Assembly (NCBI GenBank): GCA_938083015.1
Contig: CALKCX010000006.1
Span: forward strand, 1-37,445
Reading direction: 5' to 3'
DNA: 37,445 bases
From: an uncultured Microcaldota archaeon
GTDB lineage: Archaea; Micrarchaeota; Micrarchaeia; Anstonellales; J096
Below are positions 1 to 7,784 of this stretch, one piece after another (positions within the stretch are counted from its first letter, which is position 1; each line of letters opens with the position of its first letter). The translations under genes were made by a program, and so were the position numbers. A model generated the notes under the pieces. That model was not told the DNA's origin and ran no database searches. It was given only the letters and a program-made list of their open reading frames with translations.

Positions 1-1306
1 AAGATTAGATAAAGCAGAAAGACTAATAGAAACTGCAGATTATAAAAGTTTAAATCAAGAAGAGAGAAAAAAGTATATAGATTCTCTTTTCTATTTGATA
101 TTCTCTAAGAAAGATTTTGAATTATCTAAATTAATTGAAAATTTAGACCAGATTCTTCTAGATTTAAAAGACGACCCTGCTAGTATTGCTGTATTAGCAA
201 CATCTCTACCTGCTCGATTAGATTCATCAGAAAGGAAAGCTCTAACAGATAAACTTAGCAAAATATATTTTAATAGCTTAAATAATAATTCTGGATGGCA
301 GATTTCTACTGAAGAAGATCTTGACAAGATTATTAGCTTAGCGATATTCTCTTTGTTTTTTGAAAGCGATTCTTGGGTTTTTTCACGAATAGATGAGCAA
401 TTGAAAGACGATTTAAAACCTGTTTTTAAGCAAAGATTAGACAGGATTAATGATAAAATGATTCAAAGTTCTTTAGTTAATTGGCAATTTGCAGCTATTG
501 TTTTAGTTCAGACAGCTAAATATATGGATGAACCTTGGAAATATATAGAGACGAAACTTAAATCTTTACCTAGAAGTATAAAAATAGAAGATGGTCTTAG
601 TCAGATAACGAGTAATACTAAGACAAATAATGGACTTGTTAGTTTATTCGATATCTATCAACAACAATACAAACCAAAATTTGATAGATTTGCAGATTTA
701 GCTAAGCAATTAGCTGAACAATTAGAACAAGGTAATAAAGACGATATTTTAAAACAGATGAAAGATGTTTACAAAGATATTGAAGAAGCGCTTAAAAGTT
801 TGTTTTTTTCAATATATGTATTACAAGATAAAGATCGAGCTTCGATTATAGCATTTATGCTTTATGGGGGCATTCCACCTAATCAAAAATTAAACAACGC
901 CAGAGAATTGTTTCAAGAATATATAGGTAAAAAAACTACAATAAGTTTAGGCAATACTATATCAAGTCAAGATAAACCAGAATCGCAGAAACCTATAATT
1001 ATGAAAGTCGATTTAACTAGTTTAGATCTTAATAAAAGAATAGAGATATTTAAAAAAGCTAGAAAGAACGCTTTAGAAAACAGTATTAAAGATAAAACAT
1101 ACATTGATATAAGATCTAAGGTTGAAAATATGTTAAAAGAACTAAATGGAGAGGATAAGGAATTGTTTAAAATGGTATTCGGTGATCAACATACGTATAT
1201 ATACGATAATTTTATTGTGTTAAATAACATGCATTCTAAAAAATTAAATGTAATTGATTATGTGGCAACAATAATATATATGTATAATCAAAATGATAGC
1301 AAATAA
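1..1306 (+). CDS. Unknown helical protein, 5' end outside the window
   Basis: The reading frame is open from base 2 through the stop at 1304-1306, so at least 435 residues are present and the true start lies left of the window. A TTG at 95 could be read as a start, but the unbroken upstream frame argues against it. The protein is charged, Lys- and Glu-rich and looks almost entirely alpha-helical, with no membrane segment, signal peptide or enzyme motif that I recognise. Its last 14 bases overlap the next gene, which suggests one operon with the following two genes (unknown, then a cobalamin adenosyltransferase). Function is unknown; a role in complex assembly or scaffolding is only a guess from the helical composition. 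Confidence 0.8.
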   Translation, partial: RLDKAERLIETADYKSLNQEERKKYIDSLFYLIFSKKDFELSKLIENLDQILLDLKDDPASIAVLATSLPARLDSSERKALTDKLSKIYFNSLNNNSGWQISTEEDLDKIISLAIFSLFFESDSWVFSRIDEQLKDDLKPVFKQRLDRINDKMIQSSLVNWQFAAIVLVQTAKYMDEPWKYIETKLKSLPRSIKIEDGLSQITSNTKTNNGLVSLFDIYQQQYKPKFDRFADLAKQLAEQLEQGNKDDILKQMKDVYKDIEEALKSLFFSIYVLQDKDRASIIAFMLYGGIPPNQKLNNARELFQEYIGKKTTISLGNTISSQDKPESQKPIIMKVDLTSLDLNKRIEIFKKARKNALENSIKDKTYIDIRSKVENMLKELNGEDKELFKMVFGDQHTYIYDNFIVLNNMHSKKLNVIDYVATIIYMYNQNDSK

Positions 1307-1985
1307 TACAAAACAATTCAAATATATGCTAAGTGGTAGAGTATTGGCCGAGATTATCAATGATGTAAGACCTATTTCAGATGAACAGAAAACCAGAATT
1401 ATAGATTTTTTAATAGATCTATCTAGAGCTGATGATCTAGTTGAAAGAATAGCTTCTCAGAAAGATCAATCTATAAGAAGAGAATTATTTGATCTTAGCA
1501 GAATATTTATACGTAAATATAAAGCCATGGGTTATGCCGAAGTCTATAGATTGTTCTACGCCGATCTAAAATGGAATAGGCGTAAAACTGTACAAGATTC
1601 TATAGAATTGTCTAGAGCAATATATTCTTTCATTGTTAAAAATATAACTGGTTTTTACGATAGACAAGTTGAATCATTGATAATAGCATCAAATCTATTA
1701 GATGATTTTTTCGATATGAGAAAAGACAATACTTTATCTTTTAATTATGCTTTTAATCTTATATTAAGTACTCTTAAATACACTATATTGGCATTTCCAT
1801 TGATTATTAGAAACATCTTTAGAATCTATCAGTTAATATACTTGACTAAGTTTGTTATTGAAGGTGGATTTGATGATGAGCTTTACAAAACCATTTATTT
1901 AAAACCAGAATATAATAATTATGAAGATCACTACTGGAATAGGGGATTCGGGAAAGACCAATTTGATGACAAGAATGGTAAGTAA
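1293..1985 (+). CDS. Unknown helical protein with a DDFFD motif
   Basis: This 230-residue protein starts with an ATG inside the end of the preceding gene. Residues 1-130 are helical and charged. Residues 137-141 read DDFFD, followed by a hydrophobic helical stretch at about 150-185. An Asp-rich DDxxD motif is the metal-diphosphate site of isoprenoid enzymes, but the rest of the protein does not match prenyltransferases, UbiA or terpene cyclases, so I do not assign that role. The last 65 bases overlap the start of the adenosyltransferase gene in another frame, an unusually long overlap for same-strand neighbours. It is probably cotranscribed with both neighbours. Confidence 0.75.
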   Translation: MIANNTKQFKYMLSGRVLAEIINDVRPISDEQKTRIIDFLIDLSRADDLVERIASQKDQSIRRELFDLSRIFIRKYKAMGYAEVYRLFYADLKWNRRKTVQDSIELSRAIYSFIVKNITGFYDRQVESLIIASNLLDDFFDMRKDNTLSFNYAFNLILSTLKYTILAFPLIIRNIFRIYQLIYLTKFVIEGGFDDELYKTIYLKPEYNNYEDHYWNRGFGKDQFDDKNGK

Positions 1986-2406
1986 GACTTCAGTTACAAT
2001 AAAATTGATAGGCAAATTAGATACTATCTTGTCTATAATTGGTTATTCTATAGGTCATGATGAGAAAATAGATCGAGAATTAGATGATGTTCAAGAATTG
2101 ATAAAGATTGTTTTGAATAGTTTATCATATGAAAAAGATATTGATAAAAACATTATAAATGAGTTAGAGAATAAGATGAAGATATGGGAAGATATGGTAA
2201 AAAGTATTGATGGTTTTGTTAAACCAAAAGGTAGATCGGCAATTCTACACATTCTCAGGACTACTATTCGAGAAGCAGAGATAATTGCATGGGAATCCGA
2301 TTATAAAAACATAGCAATATTCTTAAACAGATTATCAGATCATGTTTTCTTAATGGCAATCTATCTATCTAATAAATTAGGAGAATTAGTTTATTTCAAC
2401 AATTGA
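1921..2406 (+). CDS. pduO: PduO-type cob(I)alamin adenosyltransferase
   Basis: This 161-residue protein matches the PduO/MMAB family of ATP:cob(I)alamin adenosyltransferases, which transfer the adenosyl group of ATP to Co(I) corrinoid to make coenzyme B12. The N-terminal ATP loop is visible at residues 5-13 (TGIGDSGKT), followed by D34 in a GKLD segment. The C-terminal family signature is RSAILHILRTTIREAE (105-120), then FLNRLSD (134-140). The length is slightly below the usual 170-190. The start is fixed by the ATP loop, which begins only four residues in, so the 65-base overlap with the upstream frame is real. No other corrinoid gene is in the window; the likely clients are B12-dependent enzymes such as class II ribonucleotide reductase, or salvage of host corrinoids. 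The 3' end converges with gatE, overlapping 16 bases. Confidence 0.85.
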   Translation: MKITTGIGDSGKTNLMTRMVSKTSVTIKLIGKLDTILSIIGYSIGHDEKIDRELDDVQELIKIVLNSLSYEKDIDKNIINELENKMKIWEDMVKSIDGFVKPKGRSAILHILRTTIREAEIIAWESDYKNIAIFLNRLSDHVFLMAIYLSNKLGELVYFNN

Positions 2407-4055
2407 AGATCTTCATATTCTATATTAATAGGATATTTTTTCATCAATTCCTCTTTGCTATAGCTTTTTAATAATTCTCTTAACTTATTCTGATCAAATC
2501 TATATAGATGCGAATAATCTTGATTCTGAATAACAGCTTTTAACACTTCTTTTATAGCTCTTTTAGTTATTTTTTTATTCTTATAAAGATCGAGAACGAA
2601 TCTTATATGATGATCCTCAGGTTCTTTACCTAATTCTCTTCTTATCGATGTAACCGTATCTTCTAATGTTATGGCCAATATCTTTGGATCAATAGATGAT
2701 TTTAATTCATTATAAAGATAAAATCTCTTATTCCATATTATACGATTAGCTAATTCTCTATTTAGTTCTTTTGACAACATTTCTATTGTTTGATCAACAT
2801 CTGGTATTTCTATAGGATTTGGAGTTGATATAATTGGAATATCTGTTTCAGGATACATTCTAGCTGCCCCTGGTAGTGGTCTCATGAATTGAGTACTTCC
2901 ATCTTTTAAAGCTCTACGAGTTTCAGCAGGAATGTTTTTAATAAGCGATCTTTGATAAGCGTATTTCAAGGCCTTTATTGCTTTTTCATACCCATCTATT
3001 ACCAATAACCACCCATCCGAATTTATATATTTTGCCAGATCTTCTAAATTGTATTGATCAGCTTCATCACTATGTATAATACCTTTTACTCCTGCCATTC
3101 TAGCGTAATCAGCTATTTCACTACCGTATCTTCTAAGTCCTATTTTTCTACCAAATATCCCTTTATAACCAGGATATCTTAATAGTAATGCAACTTTATC
3201 ATTAGAAAAGAATTTAGTTAATTTAGGACTATTCTTAATTATCGATGTAACATCTATAGGATTAAACTCTTCTATTGGAATATTCTCTATTTCTGGTAAT
3301 AATCTTAACAGATCTTCTTGTCTTTTTCTTTCATTCTCTATCCATATTGGTATCATCTCTAATTCTTGTGCTCCTTTTATCTCAACTCTATTTCCTTGAT
3401 CTACACTAATATTTAGATCTTGTCTAATACTACCTATTCCTCTAGCTACATATCCAGATAATCTTAATAATAAACCTATGTATTGGGCCACTTGTTTAGC
3501 TTCTTCTCCATTAGTTATATTTGGAGATGTGGATATTTCTAATAAGGCGATACCTAACCTATTTAGATGATAAGTTTTATAATTTTCATTATCTTCTAGT
3601 ATATCTGCACTTTCTTCTTCAAGACAGAGAGTATCTATATTGTATTTTTTACCATTTATCTGAATATGCCCATCCATTCCAATTATAGCAGTTCTTTGAA
3701 ATCCACTTGTATTGCTTCCATCTACTACTATTTTTCTCATAAATCTTATATGCTTAGGAATATACATGTTTAGTCGATTAGCTATAGATACAGCTGCTTC
3801 TAAGGCCTTTGGATTTGGTAAATGTGGGGGCTCTTCATCAAGTTCAACTAAACAACAACTTTGTCTATTTCCTACGTATATGTATTTTTTACCTTTTTCT
3901 AATTCCATCTTAGCTGCTAAATCTATATCACCAGTTTCCGATTTAGAGATGTTTAACATTCTAATTATTGAAAACTCTTGATCATCATATTCGCTGTTAC
4001 AACTACAAAATAATTTCCACAATAATCTTTGGTGTATTTCTAAACCTACCTTCAT
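2391..4055 (-). CDS. gatE: Glutamyl-tRNA(Gln) amidotransferase subunit E
   Basis: GatE is the kinase/transamidase subunit of the archaeal GatDE complex, which converts Glu-tRNA(Gln) to Gln-tRNA(Gln). The family N-terminus MKVGLEIHQRL is clear, followed by KLFCSC (Cys17, Cys19), the SCCLVELDEEPPH block, GSNTSGFQRT and SIRQDLN typical of GatB/GatE. A C-terminal helical YqeY-like tail follows. The frame opens upstream to 4133, but the family start is the ATG at 4053-4055, about 20 bp from a TTTAAA box, giving 554 residues; the usual length is about 620. GatD is not in this window. The gene is divergent from PCNA with only 42 bp between the starts and converges with the adenosyltransferase gene. 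Its presence implies that Gln-tRNA is made indirectly. Confidence 0.95.
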   Translation of the reverse strand: MKVGLEIHQRLLWKLFCSCNSEYDDQEFSIIRMLNISKSETGDIDLAAKMELEKGKKYIYVGNRQSCCLVELDEEPPHLPNPKALEAAVSIANRLNMYIPKHIRFMRKIVVDGSNTSGFQRTAIIGMDGHIQINGKKYNIDTLCLEEESADILEDNENYKTYHLNRLGIALLEISTSPNITNGEEAKQVAQYIGLLLRLSGYVARGIGSIRQDLNISVDQGNRVEIKGAQELEMIPIWIENERKRQEDLLRLLPEIENIPIEEFNPIDVTSIIKNSPKLTKFFSNDKVALLLRYPGYKGIFGRKIGLRRYGSEIADYARMAGVKGIIHSDEADQYNLEDLAKYINSDGWLLVIDGYEKAIKALKYAYQRSLIKNIPAETRRALKDGSTQFMRPLPGAARMYPETDIPIISTPNPIEIPDVDQTIEMLSKELNRELANRIIWNKRFYLYNELKSSIDPKILAITLEDTVTSIRRELGKEPEDHHIRFVLDLYKNKKITKRAIKEVLKAVIQNQDYSHLYRFDQNKLRELLKSYSKEELMKKYPINIEYEDLQLLK

Positions 4056-4068
4056 AAGTATATTAAAC

Positions 4069-4080
4069 TTTTTTAAAATT
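4069..4080. promoter_or_regulatory. Shared TATA box between gatE and PCNA
   Basis: The stretch TTTTTTAAAATT contains the symmetric core TTTAAA at 4072-4077. Its centre is 19.5 bp from the gatE ATG and 23.5 bp from the PCNA ATG. No second box is obvious in the 42-bp intergenic space, so one element probably serves both genes and both mRNAs should be essentially leaderless. Confidence 0.65.
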
Positions 4081-4097
4081 ATACTAATTATAATAGC

Positions 4098-4808
4098 ATG
4101 ATAGAAATCGTTGAACCTGAAAGATTTAAACAAGCTTTAAGATTAGCTAGAACAATATCAGACGAACTTGGTCTAGTAATCGATAACGAGGTATTAAAGA
4201 TAATAGCTCTATCAAATTCTAGTATAGCTTTGTTAGATATGACAAAACCGTTTTCATCTGAAGAAAGATTAGTAACTGGTCTTAGAGAAGATCAAATTAG
4301 TCTTCTTGAAAAAACAATTTCAAACAATATAGAAGCTTTAAAGATAGATATTAGAGATAATCAAATAGTCTTGAAATTCTCTAGAAAAGATGGTAGAGAA
4401 ACCATATTTAAAACAAACATTTCTCAATACGAAATTCCTAGGATAAATTATAATCCGGATAATGAGTTTAAGATAGATGCGGAATTGCTTAATCAAACTG
4501 TAGATGAAGTAGAGAGAATTAGCGAATATATAAGATTTCATCTATCGTCTGATATTGTCAATACTGGATTGATGATAACAGCAGAGAATGAAAATAATCG
4601 ATATGAAAACACAATACCTGCTAATGCATTAGAAGATATAAGAATTTTTGAATCGTTTAACGTAAAGGTAATGCATAAATTTATGAAAGTACTCAATAAC
4701 ATTAAAGGTAAGATTACACTTAAGGCAAAACCTTCTAGACCTTTATTAATAGAATTTGAATATCAAGGATTTTCTTCAAAACTCTATATAGCTCAAACTG
4801 AAGATTAA
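4098..4808 (+). CDS. pcn: PCNA sliding clamp
   Basis: The proliferating cell nuclear antigen forms a trimeric ring that tethers DNA polymerase, ligase, FEN1 and other replication proteins to DNA. The 236-residue protein is close to the usual 245-250 and has the family layout: an N-terminal domain opening with the PERFKQALRLARTISDEL segment, an interdomain region, and a C-terminal domain ending in KPSRPLLIEFEYQ and KLYIAQTED. The ATG is 23.5 bp from the shared TTTAAA box. The stop codon at 4806-4808 is immediately followed by the 3' end of the convergent tRNA-Ser. The loader partner (RFC large subunit) is encoded about 7 kb to the right. Confidence 0.92.
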   Translation: MIEIVEPERFKQALRLARTISDELGLVIDNEVLKIIALSNSSIALLDMTKPFSSEERLVTGLREDQISLLEKTISNNIEALKIDIRDNQIVLKFSRKDGRETIFKTNISQYEIPRINYNPDNEFKIDAELLNQTVDEVERISEYIRFHLSSDIVNTGLMITAENENNRYENTIPANALEDIRIFESFNVKVMHKFMKVLNNIKGKITLKAKPSRPLLIEFEYQGFSSKLYIAQTED

Positions 4809-4809
4809 C

Positions 4810-4893
4810 GCCGGGAGAGGGATTCGAACCCCCGAACCCTTGCGGGCACTGGATCTCAAGTCCAGCGCAATCGACCGCTCTGCCATCCCGGCA
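4810..4893 (-). tRNA. tRNA-Ser(TGA)
   Basis: Read on the minus strand, the 7-bp acceptor GCCGGGA pairs with TCCCGGC and is followed by discriminator G. The anticodon arm is CTGGA-CTTGAGA-TCCAG, giving anticodon TGA. A long variable arm (GCCCGCAAGGGTTC region) is present, as expected for serine. The T loop is TTCGAAT. No intron is present and CCA is not encoded. A TTTAAA box centred 24.5 bp upstream of the 5' end is the likely promoter and is shared with the divergent protein gene. Confidence 0.97.
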
Positions 4894-4914
4894 TTTATAG
4901 ATCTAATAAAGTTT

Positions 4915-4920
4915 TTAAAA
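4915..4920. promoter_or_regulatory. Shared TATA box, tRNA-Ser and 4942 gene
   Basis: This TTTAAA core lies within TTTTTAAAAA. Its centre is 24.5 bp from the tRNA-Ser 5' end (4893) and 24.5 bp from the GTG at 4942, a symmetric arrangement. It is used here to choose the start of the downstream protein gene. Confidence 0.6.
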
Positions 4921-4941
4921 ACATTGAATTTTATAATAGAT

Positions 4942-6036
4942 GTGTACAGCATAAATGATAAACCATTCGCTGAAAAAAGTAGAGATAAGGCAGAGATGGT
5001 AAAGAGATTCGGAAAATCGTCATTATTATTATATACGGAATTAGAGAATATGAAGACTTTTGAATACAACGATATTGCAATGTTGGCCCAAAAGTATAAC
5101 TTAAATCCACAAGATCTAATTGAATTCTTAGAACAGCGTAAGATTATAATAACTTTAGAAACTGAGCAAGAATCGAAGACAGTTCAAGAGAGTATAAGTG
5201 AAACACCTCAACAGATATCCCCGCCTATACCTATTAAACAACCAGAAAATATTATTCAAAAACAACCAGAAAATGTTATAATACAAAACGCGTCTGAAAA
5301 AAGTATTTACGATAAATATGGAGAAGCAGGAGTAAAAGTATTAAGAGTTTACACACCTAAGAAGAGCTTTTTACAACTAGCAGAAGAAAGTGGAGTAAGT
5401 ATTGATGCTGTTGTTGAAATTGTAGATTACATAAGAACTAATAATTTATATACTGAAGAACAGGAAAATACCAGATTTAAACCTAAAATAGCTACAGATA
5501 TCGAAGAAATAGAGAATGAATTTACAAATATAGAAGAATTCCAAGTAGTTAAAGATATAAAAGATCCGGTTAAAAAATACTCTGTAAAATACAAGATGCC
5601 TTTAGATTTATCTTTAAAATTTGGACAAGATGGAAAAGCTCTAGATAGATATATATCTCAAAATCAAACATTTAAAATTGTAGATATAGCAGTTGGGTTA
5701 AAAATTCCTTTATCAAAACTTAGAGAGATGCTAAATTATATCTCAAAAGAATATGGAATTTTAAATAGTAGAAAAATTACACGAAAAGAACTTAGAACAG
5801 CTTATGGATACGATAGCTATGCAATATATAAGAAGCATGAATTGGAAGGACTAATAATGTATAATCTTTTAGGAGGTGATACTGGGGTAGAGGAATCGAT
5901 AAGACAATTTGTTAAAATCACTCAAATTAACGATCCCCAGAAGATATTGGAAATAATGAATTCTATTAATCAAGTACTTGGAGTAAAAGCAATATTAGAT
6001 CAAGATATTATTGTAAAAGTATTGTCACAAAAATAA
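4942..6036 (+). CDS. Unknown protein with winged-helix-like segments
   Basis: About 364 residues starting from a GTG. The open frame extends back to 4840, but that would overlap the whole 5' half of tRNA-Ser; the GTG at 4942 sits exactly one promoter spacing from the TTTAAA box. The next candidate is an ATG at 4996. An N-terminal segment (FEYNDIAMLAQKYNLNPQDL) and a middle one (KKSFLQLAEESGVSIDAVVE) look like helix-turn-helix or winged-helix units, separated by a Pro/Gln-rich linker (about QISPPIPIKQPENIIQKQ). A third unit is around FKIVDIAVGLKIPLSKLREM. There is no signal peptide or enzyme motif. Tandem winged helices suggest DNA or protein binding, possibly in replication or segregation given PCNA next door, but this is inference only. 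Confidence 0.7.
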   Translation: MYSINDKPFAEKSRDKAEMVKRFGKSSLLLYTELENMKTFEYNDIAMLAQKYNLNPQDLIEFLEQRKIIITLETEQESKTVQESISETPQQISPPIPIKQPENIIQKQPENVIIQNASEKSIYDKYGEAGVKVLRVYTPKKSFLQLAEESGVSIDAVVEIVDYIRTNNLYTEEQENTRFKPKIATDIEEIENEFTNIEEFQVVKDIKDPVKKYSVKYKMPLDLSLKFGQDGKALDRYISQNQTFKIVDIAVGLKIPLSKLREMLNYISKEYGILNSRKITRKELRTAYGYDSYAIYKKHELEGLIMYNLLGGDTGVEESIRQFVKITQINDPQKILEIMNSINQVLGVKAILDQDIIVKVLSQK

Positions 6037-6064
6037 TTAAAAGGTTTTACATATTAAAATAGTT

Positions 6065-6973
6065 ATGAATAAAGATATGATTTGGAGAGGTGTTGCTATA
6101 CTAGCTGTCATCGGTCTAATATTGATAGCTTTGATAAGTTTAATGGCCCTTATTCTTACATCTAAACCTACTTTAGTATCTACTGATTGTGTAGGAGTAT
6201 TAACAATAGATGGTCCTATAGATTTAAAATCTGTTAGAAGTGGCTTTAGATATATTCCAGGTGCAGAAGATTACGCAGATGCAATACGAAAAGCTTCTAA
6301 AGATCCAAGAATAAAAGGGTTGTTTGTAATTATAAATTCTCCTGGTGGAGGAGTTGTAGCTAGCGATATAATATATAGGGAATTGAAGAGATTTAACAAA
6401 CCTAAAATATCTTATATTGAAGAAATAGGTGCTAGTGGCGGATATTACATTGCTCTTGGTACATCTAAGATATATGCACATCAAAATAGTCTAGTAGGAA
6501 GTATAGGGGTGATATTCTATTTATCTGATTATAAAGAATTATTAGAAAAAATAGGTGTAAACATTACTGTAGTTAAATCTGGACCTAATAAAGACATGGG
6601 CAGTCCTTTTAGATATAGAGATGAATTAGAACTTGAAATTATTAAAGATATAGTTAACGAAACTTATAATCAATTTAAAGAAATATTATTAGAATCAAGA
6701 TATATATTGGAAGAAGATATAGATAAGGTAACTGATGGTAGAATATTTACAGGTAGTATGGCCAAAAGATTAGGACTAATCGACGATATAGGTTTGAAAA
6801 ACGATTTTCTAAACAAGTTTATAGAAGAATTAGGCCTACCTCAAGGTAGTATATGCGATATCACACCTAATCAACAGATTCCAAGTATATTTTCATTATA
6901 TGGTATGTTATCAACATTACATCAATTAATAATAACAGATTATGGATATAGATATAGACTCAGAGCTGAATAA
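6065..6973 (+). CDS. sppA: Signal peptide peptidase SppA (S49 serine protease)
   Basis: This membrane-anchored serine protease of family S49 degrades cleaved signal peptides and other membrane-released peptides. The 302-residue protein has one N-terminal membrane helix at about residues 7-32, then the S49 fold. Visible motifs are NSPGGG (91-96), the nucleophile in GASGG (Ser124), GSIGV (145-149), and the general-base lysine in GPNKDMGSPFR (Lys176). Length and motif order match the single-domain archaeal SppA. A TTAAAA box lies about 25 bp before the ATG. The 3' end overlaps the next gene by 32 bases, so the two are probably cotranscribed although functionally unrelated. Confidence 0.93.
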   Translation: MNKDMIWRGVAILAVIGLILIALISLMALILTSKPTLVSTDCVGVLTIDGPIDLKSVRSGFRYIPGAEDYADAIRKASKDPRIKGLFVIINSPGGGVVASDIIYRELKRFNKPKISYIEEIGASGGYYIALGTSKIYAHQNSLVGSIGVIFYLSDYKELLEKIGVNITVVKSGPNKDMGSPFRYRDELELEIIKDIVNETYNQFKEILLESRYILEEDIDKVTDGRIFTGSMAKRLGLIDDIGLKNDFLNKFIEELGLPQGSICDITPNQQIPSIFSLYGMLSTLHQLIITDYGYRYRLRAE

Positions 6974-7784
6974 GTATAAAAATATTATAGATATAATTGA
7001 AACTCATAATTATGTTAGGGTAAATTGGATAAAGACTAGGGCAAGATTGGCCTATGAACAGACATTTTTGCCCTATATCTATAAATTGCCCAATAACATT
7101 AGAATAGGTACATCTTTAGATTATCTTGCTGGTTATGTGCATTCTCAATCTTTAGCATCAGCAATTCCCGTACATATTCTCGAACCTAATTCTCAAGATA
7201 TTGTATATGATGCTACTGCAGCACCAGGTAGTAAAACTACTCAGATGGCAATGCTTATGAATAACAGGGGAATTATAATAGCTAATGATAAAAAGGAAAG
7301 AATTAAAGCATTGAAATCTAATATTCAAAGATTAGGAGTAATCAATACGACAATAATAAGTAGAGATGCGAAAACAATTCCTAATTTTAACTATTCTAAA
7401 GCACTTGTAGATGCACCTTGTAGCTCTTTAGGTTCACATAGACATGCATGGACTCGAATAAAAGCTTCAATTGTAAAAACTTTATCAGAAGTGCAATATA
7501 AAATCTTAGAAGCTACCTATATGGCCTTAAAACCAGGGGGAATTATGGTGTATTCTACATGTACGCCGATATATTATGAAAATGAAAATGTAGTTTCTAA
7601 ATTGTTAAACAAATACGATGCTAAATTGATGAAAATAGATTTACCTGTTAAAGTAGAACCTGGAATAGATAAAGATTATCAAGATTTAGAATTAAGTATT
7701 AGAGTAACTCCAGATATAGCTGGAGAGTATTTTTACATAGCTAAGATATTTAAACCATTTTCAAGTTCAGATTATATTGCTTAA
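6942..7784 (+). CDS. NOL1/NOP2/Sun family RNA m5C methyltransferase
   Basis: This SAM-dependent enzyme methylates cytosine C5 in tRNA or rRNA. Over 280 residues the family motifs are complete: HSQSLASAIP (67-76), the SAM loop DATAAPGSKT (90-99), DAPCSS with the release cysteine (Cys160), and STCTPIYYENE with the catalytic cysteine (Cys207). There is no PUA or other appended RNA-binding domain, so it resembles the compact archaeal Trm4-type enzymes; the target cannot be told from sequence. The ATG lies inside the end of sppA and there is no better internal start before the conserved N-terminal region. The 3' end overlaps the convergent ileS by 35 bases. Confidence 0.92.
   Translation: MDIDIDSELNKYKNIIDIIETHNYVRVNWIKTRARLAYEQTFLPYIYKLPNNIRIGTSLDYLAGYVHSQSLASAIPVHILEPNSQDIVYDATAAPGSKTTQMAMLMNNRGIIIANDKKERIKALKSNIQRLGVINTTIISRDAKTIPNFNYSKALVDAPCSSLGSHRHAWTRIKASIVKTLSEVQYKILEATYMALKPGGIMVYSTCTPIYYENENVVSKLLNKYDAKLMKIDLPVKVEPGIDKDYQDLELSIRVTPDIAGEYFYIAKIFKPFSSSDYIA

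Noticed and set aside
95-97. TTG as the start of the first gene
   Set aside because: The same frame is open to the window edge, so the gene is 5' truncated.
1701-1715. DDFFD as a prenyltransferase active site
   Set aside because: Only one Asp-rich motif is present, and the N-terminal half lacks the helices and second motif of any isoprenoid enzyme family.
3712-3981. 89-residue plus-strand frame inside gatE
   Set aside because: Antisense to the conserved N-terminal half of GatE; Ser-rich shadow sequence.
4776-5069. 97-residue minus-strand frame across tRNA-Ser
   Set aside because: It runs through the tRNA and the next gene's start; the protein contains translated tRNA sequence.
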